Assembly (NCBI GenBank): GCA_002733945.2
Contig: NVXO02000002.1
Coordinates: 18,964 to 25,395 of the forward strand
Length of the DNA: 6,432 bases
Source: Sulfurimonas sp.
Lineage (GTDB): Bacteria > Campylobacterota > Campylobacteria > Campylobacterales > Sulfurimonadaceae
Direction of reading: 5' to 3'
Part shown: positions 1-5,988 of the stretch, piece by piece
Layout of the letters: each line of letters opens with the position of its first letter
Numbering within the stretch: the first letter of the stretch is position 1
The notes under the pieces: generated by a model
Seen by the model: only the letters and a program-made list of their open reading frames with translations
What the model was told of the DNA's origin: nothing
The model's database searches: none
Made by a program: the position numbers and the translations under genes

Positions 1-5
1 TAAAA

Positions 6-836
6 TTATAAATTAGCAGCGTGATAAGAACTTCTAACTAAGGGGCCAGAAGCCACCGCTTTAAAACCCATATTTAGAGCCTCTCTTTTAAGGTCATCAA
101 ATAAATCTTGAGAACAATACCTTTTTACCCCAGCATGTTTAGCACTAGGTTGTAAATATTGGCCTAAGGTTAATTCACTGACTCCTACATTTAGAAGATC
201 CCTCATCGTTTCAATAATCTCTTTGTCCGTCTCCCCAAGTCCTAACATTAGAGAAGATTTTACAATACTTTTAGAATATTTCGAATAATACTCTAAGGTA
301 TTTAGACTTCTATCATAAGAACTTTGAGGACGAACTTCTTTTGAGAGTCGTCTTACTGTTTCTTCGTTATGAGCAAGCTTTTTAACCCCTGTGGAGATAA
401 TGATATCAAGAGCAGTGGTATCTGCTTTAAAGTCAGGTGTTAAAAGTTCTATCTCTACATTAGGGCACTTTTCTTTAATCTTCGAAACACAGGCTTTAAA
501 GTGCCCTGCCCCATAATCCTTTAAGTCATCTCTATCTACTGAAGTAAGCACAACATAATTGAGGCCAAGTTCATTAATTGCCCTTGTTAAACGAGTAGGT
601 TCGTCCCTTTCAATCTCCTGCCCCTTTCCTGTTTGTACTGCGCAGAAATGACAAGCCCTTGTGCAAATCTCTCCCAATATCATAAAGGTGGCTGTTTTAT
701 GGAAATAACACTCTGCCCTATTGGGGCAGGATGCTTCTTCGCATACTGTAGTCAGTCTGTTATTTTTTAAAATACTTTGAGTCTTAGATATCAAAAATGG
801 GTCAGGTGCTTTTACACGAGGTTTATAAGGATTCAT
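6..836 (-). CDS. lipA: Lipoyl synthase (radical SAM)
   Basis: LipA inserts two sulfur atoms at C6 and C8 of octanoyl groups attached to lipoyl-domain lysines, using S-adenosylmethionine radical chemistry in the cytoplasm. Residue numbers here count from the upstream GTG at 848; subtract 4 for the ATG start. The auxiliary [4Fe-4S] motif is CX4CX5C (C36, C41, C47, in CEEASCPNRAEC). The radical SAM motif is CX3CX2C (C62, C66, C69, in CTRACHFC). The C-terminal RSSYHA (272-277) supplies the serine ligand typical of the family. About 276-280 residues is slightly short for the family but nothing essential is missing. I chose the ATG at 836 because GAGA lies 6 nt upstream; the in-frame GTG at 848 has no ribosome site and would add only MRFL. 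The gene overlaps the end of lipB by 14 bp and is the last operon gene visible; its stop lies 5 bases from the window edge, so downstream context is unknown. Identity is essentially certain; the exact start is moderately certain. Confidence 0.97.
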   Translation of the reverse strand: MNPYKPRVKAPDPFLISKTQSILKNNRLTTVCEEASCPNRAECYFHKTATFMILGEICTRACHFCAVQTGKGQEIERDEPTRLTRAINELGLNYVVLTSVDRDDLKDYGAGHFKACVSKIKEKCPNVEIELLTPDFKADTTALDIIISTGVKKLAHNEETVRRLSKEVRPQSSYDRSLNTLEYYSKYSKSIVKSSLMLGLGETDKEIIETMRDLLNVGVSELTLGQYLQPSAKHAGVKRYCSQDLFDDLKREALNMGFKAVASGPLVRSSYHAANL

Positions 837-1404
837 CAAAAATCTCACAAATAAGTTTTATAACTTTTTCATTTACCTCAGCACACGAAAGAATAACTGC
901 TTCATTTGCCAAGGAAGAAGTTCTTATATCTTTTAGATTACAAGGATGTATTTGATTATGAAAGCTTAAGTCTGGAGATACATTTAAGGCTATGCCGTGA
1001 AGTGATACTCCCTTCTTGTATCTAAACCCAAGAGACAATAGCTTTGCATCTTTGAGATAAAACCCTGGTTGATTTTTATCATAATATACTAAGGGTAGAT
1101 AGCTTTGAAAAAATCTTGTAAAAACAGAAAGTACCTGAGAGAAGAAACGAGCAGGAAAAGCCGCTTGAAAACAAAAATAATATATATTTTGTCCAGGAGA
1201 ATGCGAGGTGATAGAGCCACCTCTATCGGTTTTAAACGTCTCCACCTCAAAGCTTTTATCTTCATCTTGACCTAGGGTATAAATCTCTTCATGTTGACAA
1301 AGTATTAAATGGTTTTGTCCGTCTTTTAAGGCCTGAGCATGTACCTCCTGCATTTTTTCATATGCTACCTTATATTCAAGTACACCCCAGTCATGTAAGA
1401 TCAT
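823..1404 (-). CDS. lipB: Lipoate biosynthesis octanoyltransferase
   Basis: LipB moves octanoate from octanoyl-ACP to the lipoyl-domain lysine of E2, the step before LipA. The protein has 193 residues, slightly below the usual 200-215. Visible family signatures are the substrate-binding stretch RGGSITSHSPGQ (61-72), the catalytic lysine K121 in AKLLSLG, HGIALN (136-141), and the acyl-carrying cysteine C155 in PCNLKDIRTSSL. The fold and both catalytic residues are therefore intact. Two positions depart from what I recall as consensus: HGPGQ reads HSPGQ and PCG reads PCN. The ATG overlaps the lpdA stop as ATGA. I see no clear Shine-Dalgarno sequence at usable spacing, so translation probably depends on coupling to lpdA. 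The only lipoyl-bearing protein visible here is the E2 two genes upstream, which is its likely substrate. Confidence 0.95.
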   Translation of the reverse strand: MILHDWGVLEYKVAYEKMQEVHAQALKDGQNHLILCQHEEIYTLGQDEDKSFEVETFKTDRGGSITSHSPGQNIYYFCFQAAFPARFFSQVLSVFTRFFQSYLPLVYYDKNQPGFYLKDAKLLSLGFRYKKGVSLHGIALNVSPDLSFHNQIHPCNLKDIRTSSLANEAVILSCAEVNEKVIKLICEIFDESL

Positions 1405-2705
1405 AAACGAAAATACACTCTTTCTAAGGATTCTGCAAAACTAGGGTGCGCCATAATAGTCGTAGAAGCCAAACTTGTGTCCATTTCTCCTGCTAGAGCC
1501 ATCGCTATAGGTGCAATCAGTTCCTCCGCATCAGGTGCCAAAATTTCAGCACCCACGATAAATTTATCATCATCTGCATATACTATCATTACCCCCTCGT
1601 TCGCTTCATGAAAGTTTGAAGCAGAAAAGGCATTTAATTTCACTATCCCTGCACTAAGACCTTGAGTATCATGAGATGTTTGACCGACAGAGGCTACCGA
1701 CATAGGAAGAGTATGAATAAATTGCACTACCCTACTTAAGTCTAAGACAGGAACCTTTTGCGCTAAAATTCTTTGTGTTACATTAATGACCTGAGCTCTA
1801 GCTGCATGGGCTAATTGCAATTTTGCATTACAATCACCCACCGCGTAATGATATTTTAAACTGCTTTGAAAATATTCATCTGTTTGTATACCCTCAGATA
1901 CTTTTATATCTTCTGTTTGTATCACGCTAAGATTTGCTTTTCTACCTGCACATACTAAGAGCATGGGAGTATGAAGGTCTTCTCTATTTTCTAAGCTGAT
2001 GACAACCTTGTTTGAGCGTGAGACAGCCTTGGTAATAGTATGCTCTTCTAAAAAGTTTATACCCATATATTCTAGCTGTCCAAGCATTGCCTTTTGAATC
2101 AGAGGATGGGCCTTCTTTTGTATACCTTTACTGTTAGAGAGCAAACTTACTTTCACCCCATTTGAAGCAAAAAAAGAAGCCATTTCTAAACCAATAGCAC
2201 CCGCTCCATAAATACATATCTCTTTAGGAAGTTCTTGTAAATTTAACACTTCATCGCTTGTAATGATTAGCTCTGCATCATAGACTATTCCATCAGGTAT
2301 ATAAGCAGATGAACCGGTACCAATAACAATATGTTTAGCTTCATAAACCTTATCATTCACACTAACCTGATGTGCTTTTTTAATAATGCCCTCGCCCTCT
2401 ATGAGTTCTATATCTTTACATTGGGCCTTTACTGCCTTTGCTGCACTAGAAATCAACTTGTCTTTTTTTCCCACAAGAGTTTTCATATTTAAGTTAAGGC
2501 TACCCTCAAAGATATTATTTTGACTTTGATGCGCTATTTTTGCATAATGTAAAAACATTTTAGAGGGAATACAGCCCTGATGTAAGCATACGCCACCCAA
2601 CTGTTTTAAGTCTTTTTCTACTAAGGCTACTTTTAAACCTTTTTTTGCTGCCATTATGGCACCCGCGTAGTTTAGGCCTCCACCAATATAAATGATGTCA
2701 TACAT
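1401..2705 (-). CDS. lpdA: Dihydrolipoamide dehydrogenase (E3)
   Basis: This flavoprotein disulfide reductase reoxidises the dihydrolipoyl group of E2 with FAD and NAD+. It has 434 residues, shorter than the usual 460-475. The redox-active pair is C40/C45 in GGVCLHQGCIPSK. The NAD-binding loop is GAGAIGLE (167-174), the FAD-contacting segment is YAVGD with LAHAARA (287-303), and the C-terminal dimer domain ends in AHPSFAE, supplying the catalytic H420 and E425. Two things are odd. The N-terminal FAD loop reads IGGGLNYAG, apparently one residue shorter than the usual IGxGPGGYxA, with no third glycine. The residue after beta-strand 2 of the NAD domain, normally glutamate, appears to be S190. 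There is no fused lipoyl domain. A good ribosome site, GAGGA, lies 8 nt before the ATG, and the gene overlaps pdhC by 8 bp. Family is certain; its role as PDH E3 is inferred from context. Confidence 0.95.
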   Translation of the reverse strand: MYDIIYIGGGLNYAGAIMAAKKGLKVALVEKDLKQLGGVCLHQGCIPSKMFLHYAKIAHQSQNNIFEGSLNLNMKTLVGKKDKLISSAAKAVKAQCKDIELIEGEGIIKKAHQVSVNDKVYEAKHIVIGTGSSAYIPDGIVYDAELIITSDEVLNLQELPKEICIYGAGAIGLEMASFFASNGVKVSLLSNSKGIQKKAHPLIQKAMLGQLEYMGINFLEEHTITKAVSRSNKVVISLENREDLHTPMLLVCAGRKANLSVIQTEDIKVSEGIQTDEYFQSSLKYHYAVGDCNAKLQLAHAARAQVINVTQRILAQKVPVLDLSRVVQFIHTLPMSVASVGQTSHDTQGLSAGIVKLNAFSASNFHEANEGVMIVYADDDKFIVGAEILAPDAEELIAPIAMALAGEMDTSLASTTIMAHPSFAESLERVYFRL

Positions 2706-3906
2706 TTTTCACTTCCTCTTTGAAAAATTCTTCTTCTAAGCATACCGCTTTTACCCTTTGCATAAACAAAGCCGCCTCATACCCATTAATCAGTCTATGA
2801 TCTAAACTCAGCGTTAAAGCAATACGACCTACTTCACTTGCTCCAATAGCCGCAATAGAGCTATCATCTTGATTTATCATTGAATCAAACCTATGTATAC
2901 CCGTAAAGCCAAGATTTGAGAGTCCAAAATTCGAGCCTTGCATCTCTTCTAAATTCAATGTTGACATTTCTACCTTCTTTTTATACTCACCCAATTTATC
3001 TTGAATTGTTTTCATACTTAAATGATTGACGTCTTTTAAAACAGGCATAAAAAGTTTTCTATTTGCTTGCATAGCTATGGACATATGCGCATTCACTGAG
3101 GTATAAATAAAATCACCCTTTATACTTGAACGAAAACCTTCAAATTCCATCATACATTTAGCAAAAATTTTCACAAACCAAGCCGTCACCCCATAAGCAG
3201 AATATTTCTCAAAATACTTAGCATCAATATAATCATATATATGATAAACTGCCTTTAGCGCGGACTTATCTAAATTTTCAATAAGTGCCTTTTGGAATGA
3301 GGAAATCTTTTGTTTTTTAGAAATATTTTTATCTTTGATATATTCTAAGACAGAATAAGAGTCTTGTTTTGTTTGCACTTGGAAGTCACTTATGTCTAAG
3401 CTATATTCTTCTATCAAAGAAAGAGCCTTTGGTGTGAAAAATCTTTTTTTATGATATAAAACTATATCTTTTACATGCGAGGGCACAGGCAATTTATGTA
3501 TATCTTGTAAGGCTTGTATATTTATATTTAAAGATTTAGCAAGAATCCTTGCCTTAGGTGAGGCTATGGCCCTAACTAAAGAGTATTCCTCTTTAGTTGG
3601 CTTTTCTTCACGCATTTCTGTAAACTCTTCTTCTACTTCATTATTTTTTAGATGAGTTTTTTCTTCTATGTCTAAGGTAATATCCACTATAACTGTACCA
3701 ACAGGAGCAGACTCACCTTCTTTTATATACAGGGCCTTCACTACTCCATTTTTAAAACATTGTAGCTCCATTATCGCCTTATCCGATTCAACCTCAGCAA
3801 TAACATCCCCAATTTTAACCTTATCATTGACAGATACCATCCATTTAATAAGCTTTCCCTCATCCATTGAATCTGATAGTTGAGGCATAAATATCTCATA
3901 AACCAT
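2698..3906 (-). CDS. pdhC: Pyruvate dehydrogenase E2, dihydrolipoamide acetyltransferase
   Basis: E2 forms the core of the complex and transfers acetyl from its lipoyl arm to CoA. It has 402 residues. One N-terminal lipoyl domain (about 1-78) carries the attachment lysine K43 in VESDKAIME. A Glu/Lys-rich linker (about 80-110) replaces the more usual Ala/Pro-rich one. An E3/E1-binding-like segment starting ASPKARILAK (115-124) is followed by a second similar segment, FTPKALSLIEEYSLDIS (157-173). The acyltransferase domain (about 200-402) includes SNFGLSNLGFTGIHRF and the active-site SLDHRLING, with H370 as the predicted catalytic base. The usual aspartate of DHRxxDG is N374, and neither binding segment keeps the GTGxxGR loop. 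A weak ribosome site, GGGG, lies upstream and the start overlaps pdhB by 11 bp. Pyruvate as substrate is inferred from the E1 genes; E2 alone would not separate PDH from other 2-oxoacid or acetoin complexes. Confidence 0.94.
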   Translation of the reverse strand: MVYEIFMPQLSDSMDEGKLIKWMVSVNDKVKIGDVIAEVESDKAIMELQCFKNGVVKALYIKEGESAPVGTVIVDITLDIEEKTHLKNNEVEEEFTEMREEKPTKEEYSLVRAIASPKARILAKSLNINIQALQDIHKLPVPSHVKDIVLYHKKRFFTPKALSLIEEYSLDISDFQVQTKQDSYSVLEYIKDKNISKKQKISSFQKALIENLDKSALKAVYHIYDYIDAKYFEKYSAYGVTAWFVKIFAKCMMEFEGFRSSIKGDFIYTSVNAHMSIAMQANRKLFMPVLKDVNHLSMKTIQDKLGEYKKKVEMSTLNLEEMQGSNFGLSNLGFTGIHRFDSMINQDDSSIAAIGASEVGRIALTLSLDHRLINGYEAALFMQRVKAVCLEEEFFKEEVKNV

Positions 3907-4873
3907 TTTTTCTACCCCAGTTTATTATGTCTTTTTTAATACTCTTTGGTGTAGGAATAGAAGCAAGTTCTAACTTTCTATTATAGGCAATAGGTACATT
4001 TTTTCCACAAAGCCTGAGCGGTGCTGCGTCAAGAACATAAAACAGTTCCTCAACTGCCCATGATATAATTTGTGCTCCGTAAGAACCCATTCTGTGTCCC
4101 TCTTCTATCATTATCAGCCGCCCTGTTTTTTTAATAGAAGCCTCAAGGGTTTTAAAGTCTACAGGGTTTAAAGAGCATAAATCTATTAGTTCACAAGAAC
4201 AATTTAATTCTTTTTCTATCTCTTCTAAAATGGAAGCGGTATCATCTAGCATCTTCAAATAAGAAATAATAGTGATATCCTCACCCTCTTTTATAATACG
4301 TGCCTTAAAAGGGTCAAGGTCTGACTGCATATCAATCTCTTCTTTTTTATTATATAAAAGTTCATGTTCTATAAAAATAACGGGGTCATCCATCTTTATA
4401 GCTTTTTTCAAGGCATGATAAGCATAATTTGGACTATTCACTGCAAAAACAAATAGGCCAGGGACAGACGATAGCATATTTTCATAATTTTCAGAATGCT
4501 GTGCACCTAATTGTTTACTTACTCCTTGAGGCATTCTTAGCACCATAGGTAATCTTATCTTACCTGCACTCATAAAGGGAAGTTTAGCCATATGATTAAC
4601 AATCTGATCAAAGGCTAAAAGTGAAAAATTCGCTGTCATCAGTTCAACAACAGGACGCAAACCGCCTATTGCCATCCCAATAGCATTACCTACTATACTA
4701 AGTTCGGCTATGGGGGTATCTATCACACGAGCTTTTCCATACTTCTCAAAAAGACCTTCCGTCACTCTAAAGGTACCACCAACAGCAGCTATGTCTTCAC
4801 CCAGTAAGATAATATCTGTGTCCTCGGACATTGTTTCATCTATAGCCAGATTAATTGCTTCTCTATAAAGCAT
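3896..4873 (-). CDS. pdhB: Pyruvate dehydrogenase E1 component, beta subunit
   Basis: The beta subunit of heterotetrameric E1 pairs with PdhA to decarboxylate pyruvate on thiamine diphosphate and reductively acetylate the E2 lipoyl group. It has 325 residues, normal for the family. The transketolase-like pyrimidine-binding half carries LLGEDIAAVGG (23-33), IDTPIAELSIVG with E57, the glutamate that activates the cofactor, and GAQHSENYENMLSSVPGL (123-140) with H126. The C-terminal transketolase domain includes IEEGHRMGSYGAQI. EHELLYNKKE and LLAFDQIVN resemble, from memory, cyanobacterial/plastid and alphaproteobacterial PDH beta subunits. The ribosome site GAGGGA sits 7 nt before the ATG. The start overlaps the pdhA stop by 11 bp, and the end overlaps pdhC by 11 bp, which supports coupled, matched expression of subunits of one complex. 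Confidence 0.95.
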   Translation of the reverse strand: MLYREAINLAIDETMSEDTDIILLGEDIAAVGGTFRVTEGLFEKYGKARVIDTPIAELSIVGNAIGMAIGGLRPVVELMTANFSLLAFDQIVNHMAKLPFMSAGKIRLPMVLRMPQGVSKQLGAQHSENYENMLSSVPGLFVFAVNSPNYAYHALKKAIKMDDPVIFIEHELLYNKKEEIDMQSDLDPFKARIIKEGEDITIISYLKMLDDTASILEEIEKELNCSCELIDLCSLNPVDFKTLEASIKKTGRLIMIEEGHRMGSYGAQIISWAVEELFYVLDAAPLRLCGKNVPIAYNRKLELASIPTPKSIKKDIINWGRKNGL

Positions 4874-5813
4874 GTTTAAGTCCCTCGTTCGTAAAGATAT
4901 ATTTATTTAGATCAGCTAAAGAAGGCTCAAGACTTGCATTTGCAAAGCTCACAGCTTCGGTAATTTCTCGTATAACCTTTGCTTCTATTTTCTCAACAAA
5001 CACTTTATCAAGAAGAGGCTTTAACTTAGTTAAAGGGTCAAGTTCCTTACATTTCTTCATCTCTTGGCTAGATCTGTATTTATTCGCATCACTTATAGAA
5101 TGTCCTTCGAACCTACATGTCATCGCCTCAACAAAGATAGGCCCTTTACCTTCTTTTATATATTCACCTGCTTTTTTTATTGCTTTGTATACGGCTAATA
5201 CATCCATTCCATCAACTTCTACCGTTGGCATATAAGCTTCAACCTTCTTAGCTTGCTTAGAAAAGGCAGAAACAGTTTCTATCTTTGTCCCTATGGCATA
5301 TTTATTATTTTCACATAAAAATACAAGGGGAAGTTTTTGAGACGTGGCTATATTAATTGACTCAAAGAAACCACCACAATTTGTTGCCCCATCGCCGAAG
5401 ACTACCAGACAACCCGTTTTTTTATCCTGATACTTCCTAGCATACGCACAACCTACAGCATTTGGTATATGACCACCAACAATTGCATCACCCCCATAAA
5501 AGCCTAGTTCAGGACTAAACATATGCATAGACCCACCTCGACCCTTGCTCACCCCATCAACTTTACCAAAAAGTTCTGCCATAACAGCATTAGCACTCAT
5601 GCCACGTGAGAGTGCCATTACATGTTCTCTATACGTTGTAAACACATCACCTTCGAATGCTTTCATCGCTCCTACACTCAAGGCTTCTTGTCCTATATCT
5701 AAGTGTAAAAAACCTGAGATATTGCCTTGAAAGTAGTTTTCTTTTGCTGCATATTCAAAATGCCTTCCTAATAACATCCAATAGTATAAGTCTTCAATCA
5801 GAGCCATGTCCAT
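4863..5813 (-). CDS. pdhA: Pyruvate dehydrogenase E1 component, alpha subunit
   Basis: The alpha subunit of E1 binds the diphosphate end of thiamine diphosphate and, with PdhB, carries out the first and committed step of the complex. It has 316 residues. The thiamine-diphosphate motif runs from GDGATNCGG (140-148) to CENN (167-170), about 30 residues as expected. YREHVMALSRG (61-71), KGRGGSMHMFS (90-100), FYGG (105-108) and CRFEGHSISD (233-242, the conserved GHS loop) are all present. KGRGGSMHMF with FYGG and IVGG favours pyruvate over acetoin dehydrogenase, by memory of the families. This is the first gene of the operon. AAGGA (5820-5824) lies 6 nt before the ATG at 5813; a second ATG at 5807 would be too far from it. 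It faces the divergent control region shared with the globin gene. Confidence 0.95.
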   Translation of the reverse strand: MDMALIEDLYYWMLLGRHFEYAAKENYFQGNISGFLHLDIGQEALSVGAMKAFEGDVFTTYREHVMALSRGMSANAVMAELFGKVDGVSKGRGGSMHMFSPELGFYGGDAIVGGHIPNAVGCAYARKYQDKKTGCLVVFGDGATNCGGFFESINIATSQKLPLVFLCENNKYAIGTKIETVSAFSKQAKKVEAYMPTVEVDGMDVLAVYKAIKKAGEYIKEGKGPIFVEAMTCRFEGHSISDANKYRSSQEMKKCKELDPLTKLKPLLDKVFVEKIEAKVIREITEAVSFANASLEPSLADLNKYIFTNEGLKHAL

Positions 5814-5834
5814 AAAGTATCCTTCTATATGTTT

Positions 5835-5846
5835 ACTATAACTATA
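5835..5846 (-). promoter_or_regulatory. Alternative -10 pair for pdh operon (weak)
   Basis: On the minus strand two adjacent TATAGT hexamers lie 22-33 bases before the pdhA start codon. Either could act as a -10 element and give a leader of some 15-25 nt. In that case the ATTAAG repeat tract would fall in the spacer and -35 region. No recognisable -35 box accompanies them. This is an alternative to the TATAAT at 5877-5882, and sequence alone does not decide between them. Confidence 0.2.
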
Positions 5847-5847
5847 T

Positions 5848-5868
5848 AAGATTAAGATTAAGATTAAG
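5848..5868. repeat. Tandem ATTAAG hexamer repeat (3.5 copies)
   Basis: Three exact head-to-tail ATTAAG copies (5851-5868) are preceded by AAG, giving a 21-bp tract with a 6-bp period. It reads CTTAAT on the pdh-coding strand. It lies between the two possible -10 positions for pdhA, so it is either in the leader or in the promoter spacer. It may be a short microsatellite or a repeated protein-binding site. Nothing in the sequence shows which. Confidence 0.85.
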
Positions 5869-5876
5869 AATTTAAA

Positions 5877-5882
5877 ATTATA
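5877..5882 (-). promoter_or_regulatory. Candidate -10 box (TATAAT) of the pdh operon
   Basis: A consensus TATAAT on the minus strand is preceded by A/T runs and no -35 box, as is usual for the main sigma factor of Campylobacterota. A start near 5870 would give a leader of about 57 nt that contains the ATTAAG repeats and the pdhA ribosome site. The surrounding DNA is so AT-rich that chance matches are likely, so this is a candidate only. Confidence 0.35.
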
Positions 5883-5916
5883 TAGTTTTAATATTAGCTG
5901 ATTTTTTTAATATTCA

Positions 5917-5940
5917 TATCAATGACTATCAAATAATCAA
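5917..5940. promoter_or_regulatory. Direct repeats TATCAA / TATCAA / AATCAA, possible regulator site
   Basis: TATCAA occurs at 5917-5922 and 5927-5932, exactly 10 bp apart, followed by AATCAA at 5935-5940. The array ends about 30 bp upstream of the globin -10 box, a common place for an activator on a promoter without a -35 element. It could equally lie upstream of the pdh promoter and serve both genes. The regulator is unknown, and the site does not match the inverted-repeat layout expected for Crp/Fnr-family proteins. Confidence 0.3.
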
Positions 5941-5969
5941 AACTTAAAAGAGAGCTTCCATTCAAATTT

Positions 5970-5978
5970 TGCTACAAT
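5970..5978 (+). promoter_or_regulatory. Extended -10 promoter of the globin gene
   Basis: TGCTACAAT, within TTTTGCTACAATTGC, is an extended -10 element (TGn followed by TACAAT) of the kind I associate with housekeeping promoters in Sulfurimonas-like Campylobacterota. No -35 hexamer is present at normal spacing. The expected start near 5985 leaves a leader of only about 16 nt before the CTG start codon, just enough to hold the ribosome site. Confidence 0.65.
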
Positions 5979-5988
5979 TGCATTTATA

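Larger units (their letters stand above)
5840..5887. repeat. Perfect 10-bp inverted repeat, 28-bp spacer
   Basis: AACTATATAA (5840-5849) is the exact reverse complement of TTATATAGTT (5878-5887). The 28-bp interval contains the ATTAAG tandem repeats. The arms include or abut the candidate -10 boxes of the pdh operon, so this could be an operator or an AT-rich hairpin in the leader. In DNA this AT-rich a perfect 10-bp match could arise by chance in a region of this size, so function is only a suggestion. Confidence 0.45.

Noticed and set aside
837..848. GTG at 848 as the lipA start
   Set aside because: It would add only MRFL, has no ribosome site, and the ATG at 836 has GAGA at 6 nt. I kept the ATG, with some doubt.
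1401..2705. Frameshift or deletion in lpdA because it is only 434 residues
   Set aside because: The frame is continuous, and FAD, NAD and dimer-domain motifs occur in order with catalytic residues intact, so the short length looks natural.
3668..3883. Open frame on the plus strand inside pdhC
   Set aside because: It lies wholly opposite the conserved lipoyl domain, and its Ser/Thr-rich translation looks like an antisense shadow.
4855..5235. Open frame on the plus strand opposite pdhA, with a similar one at 5545-5730
   Set aside because: Both run antisense to highly conserved E1 alpha sequence, have no family signature, and show no ribosome site or promoter.
3896..5813. The E1 genes could encode acetoin dehydrogenase instead of pyruvate dehydrogenase
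   Set aside because: The families share size and layout, but KGRGGSMHMF with FYGG in the alpha subunit and EHELLYNKKE in the beta subunit fit PDH better, and no acetoin genes are visible. Substrate remains inferred.
5902..5908. Run of seven T as an intrinsic terminator
   Set aside because: No GC-rich stem precedes it on either strand, and it lies between divergent genes where no terminator is expected.
5911..5960. Crp/Fnr or NssR-type box (TTGAT-N4-ATCAA or TTAAC-N4-GTTAA) before the globin
   Set aside because: Only same-direction TATCAA/AATCAA half-sites are present; no properly spaced inverted pair was found by eye.
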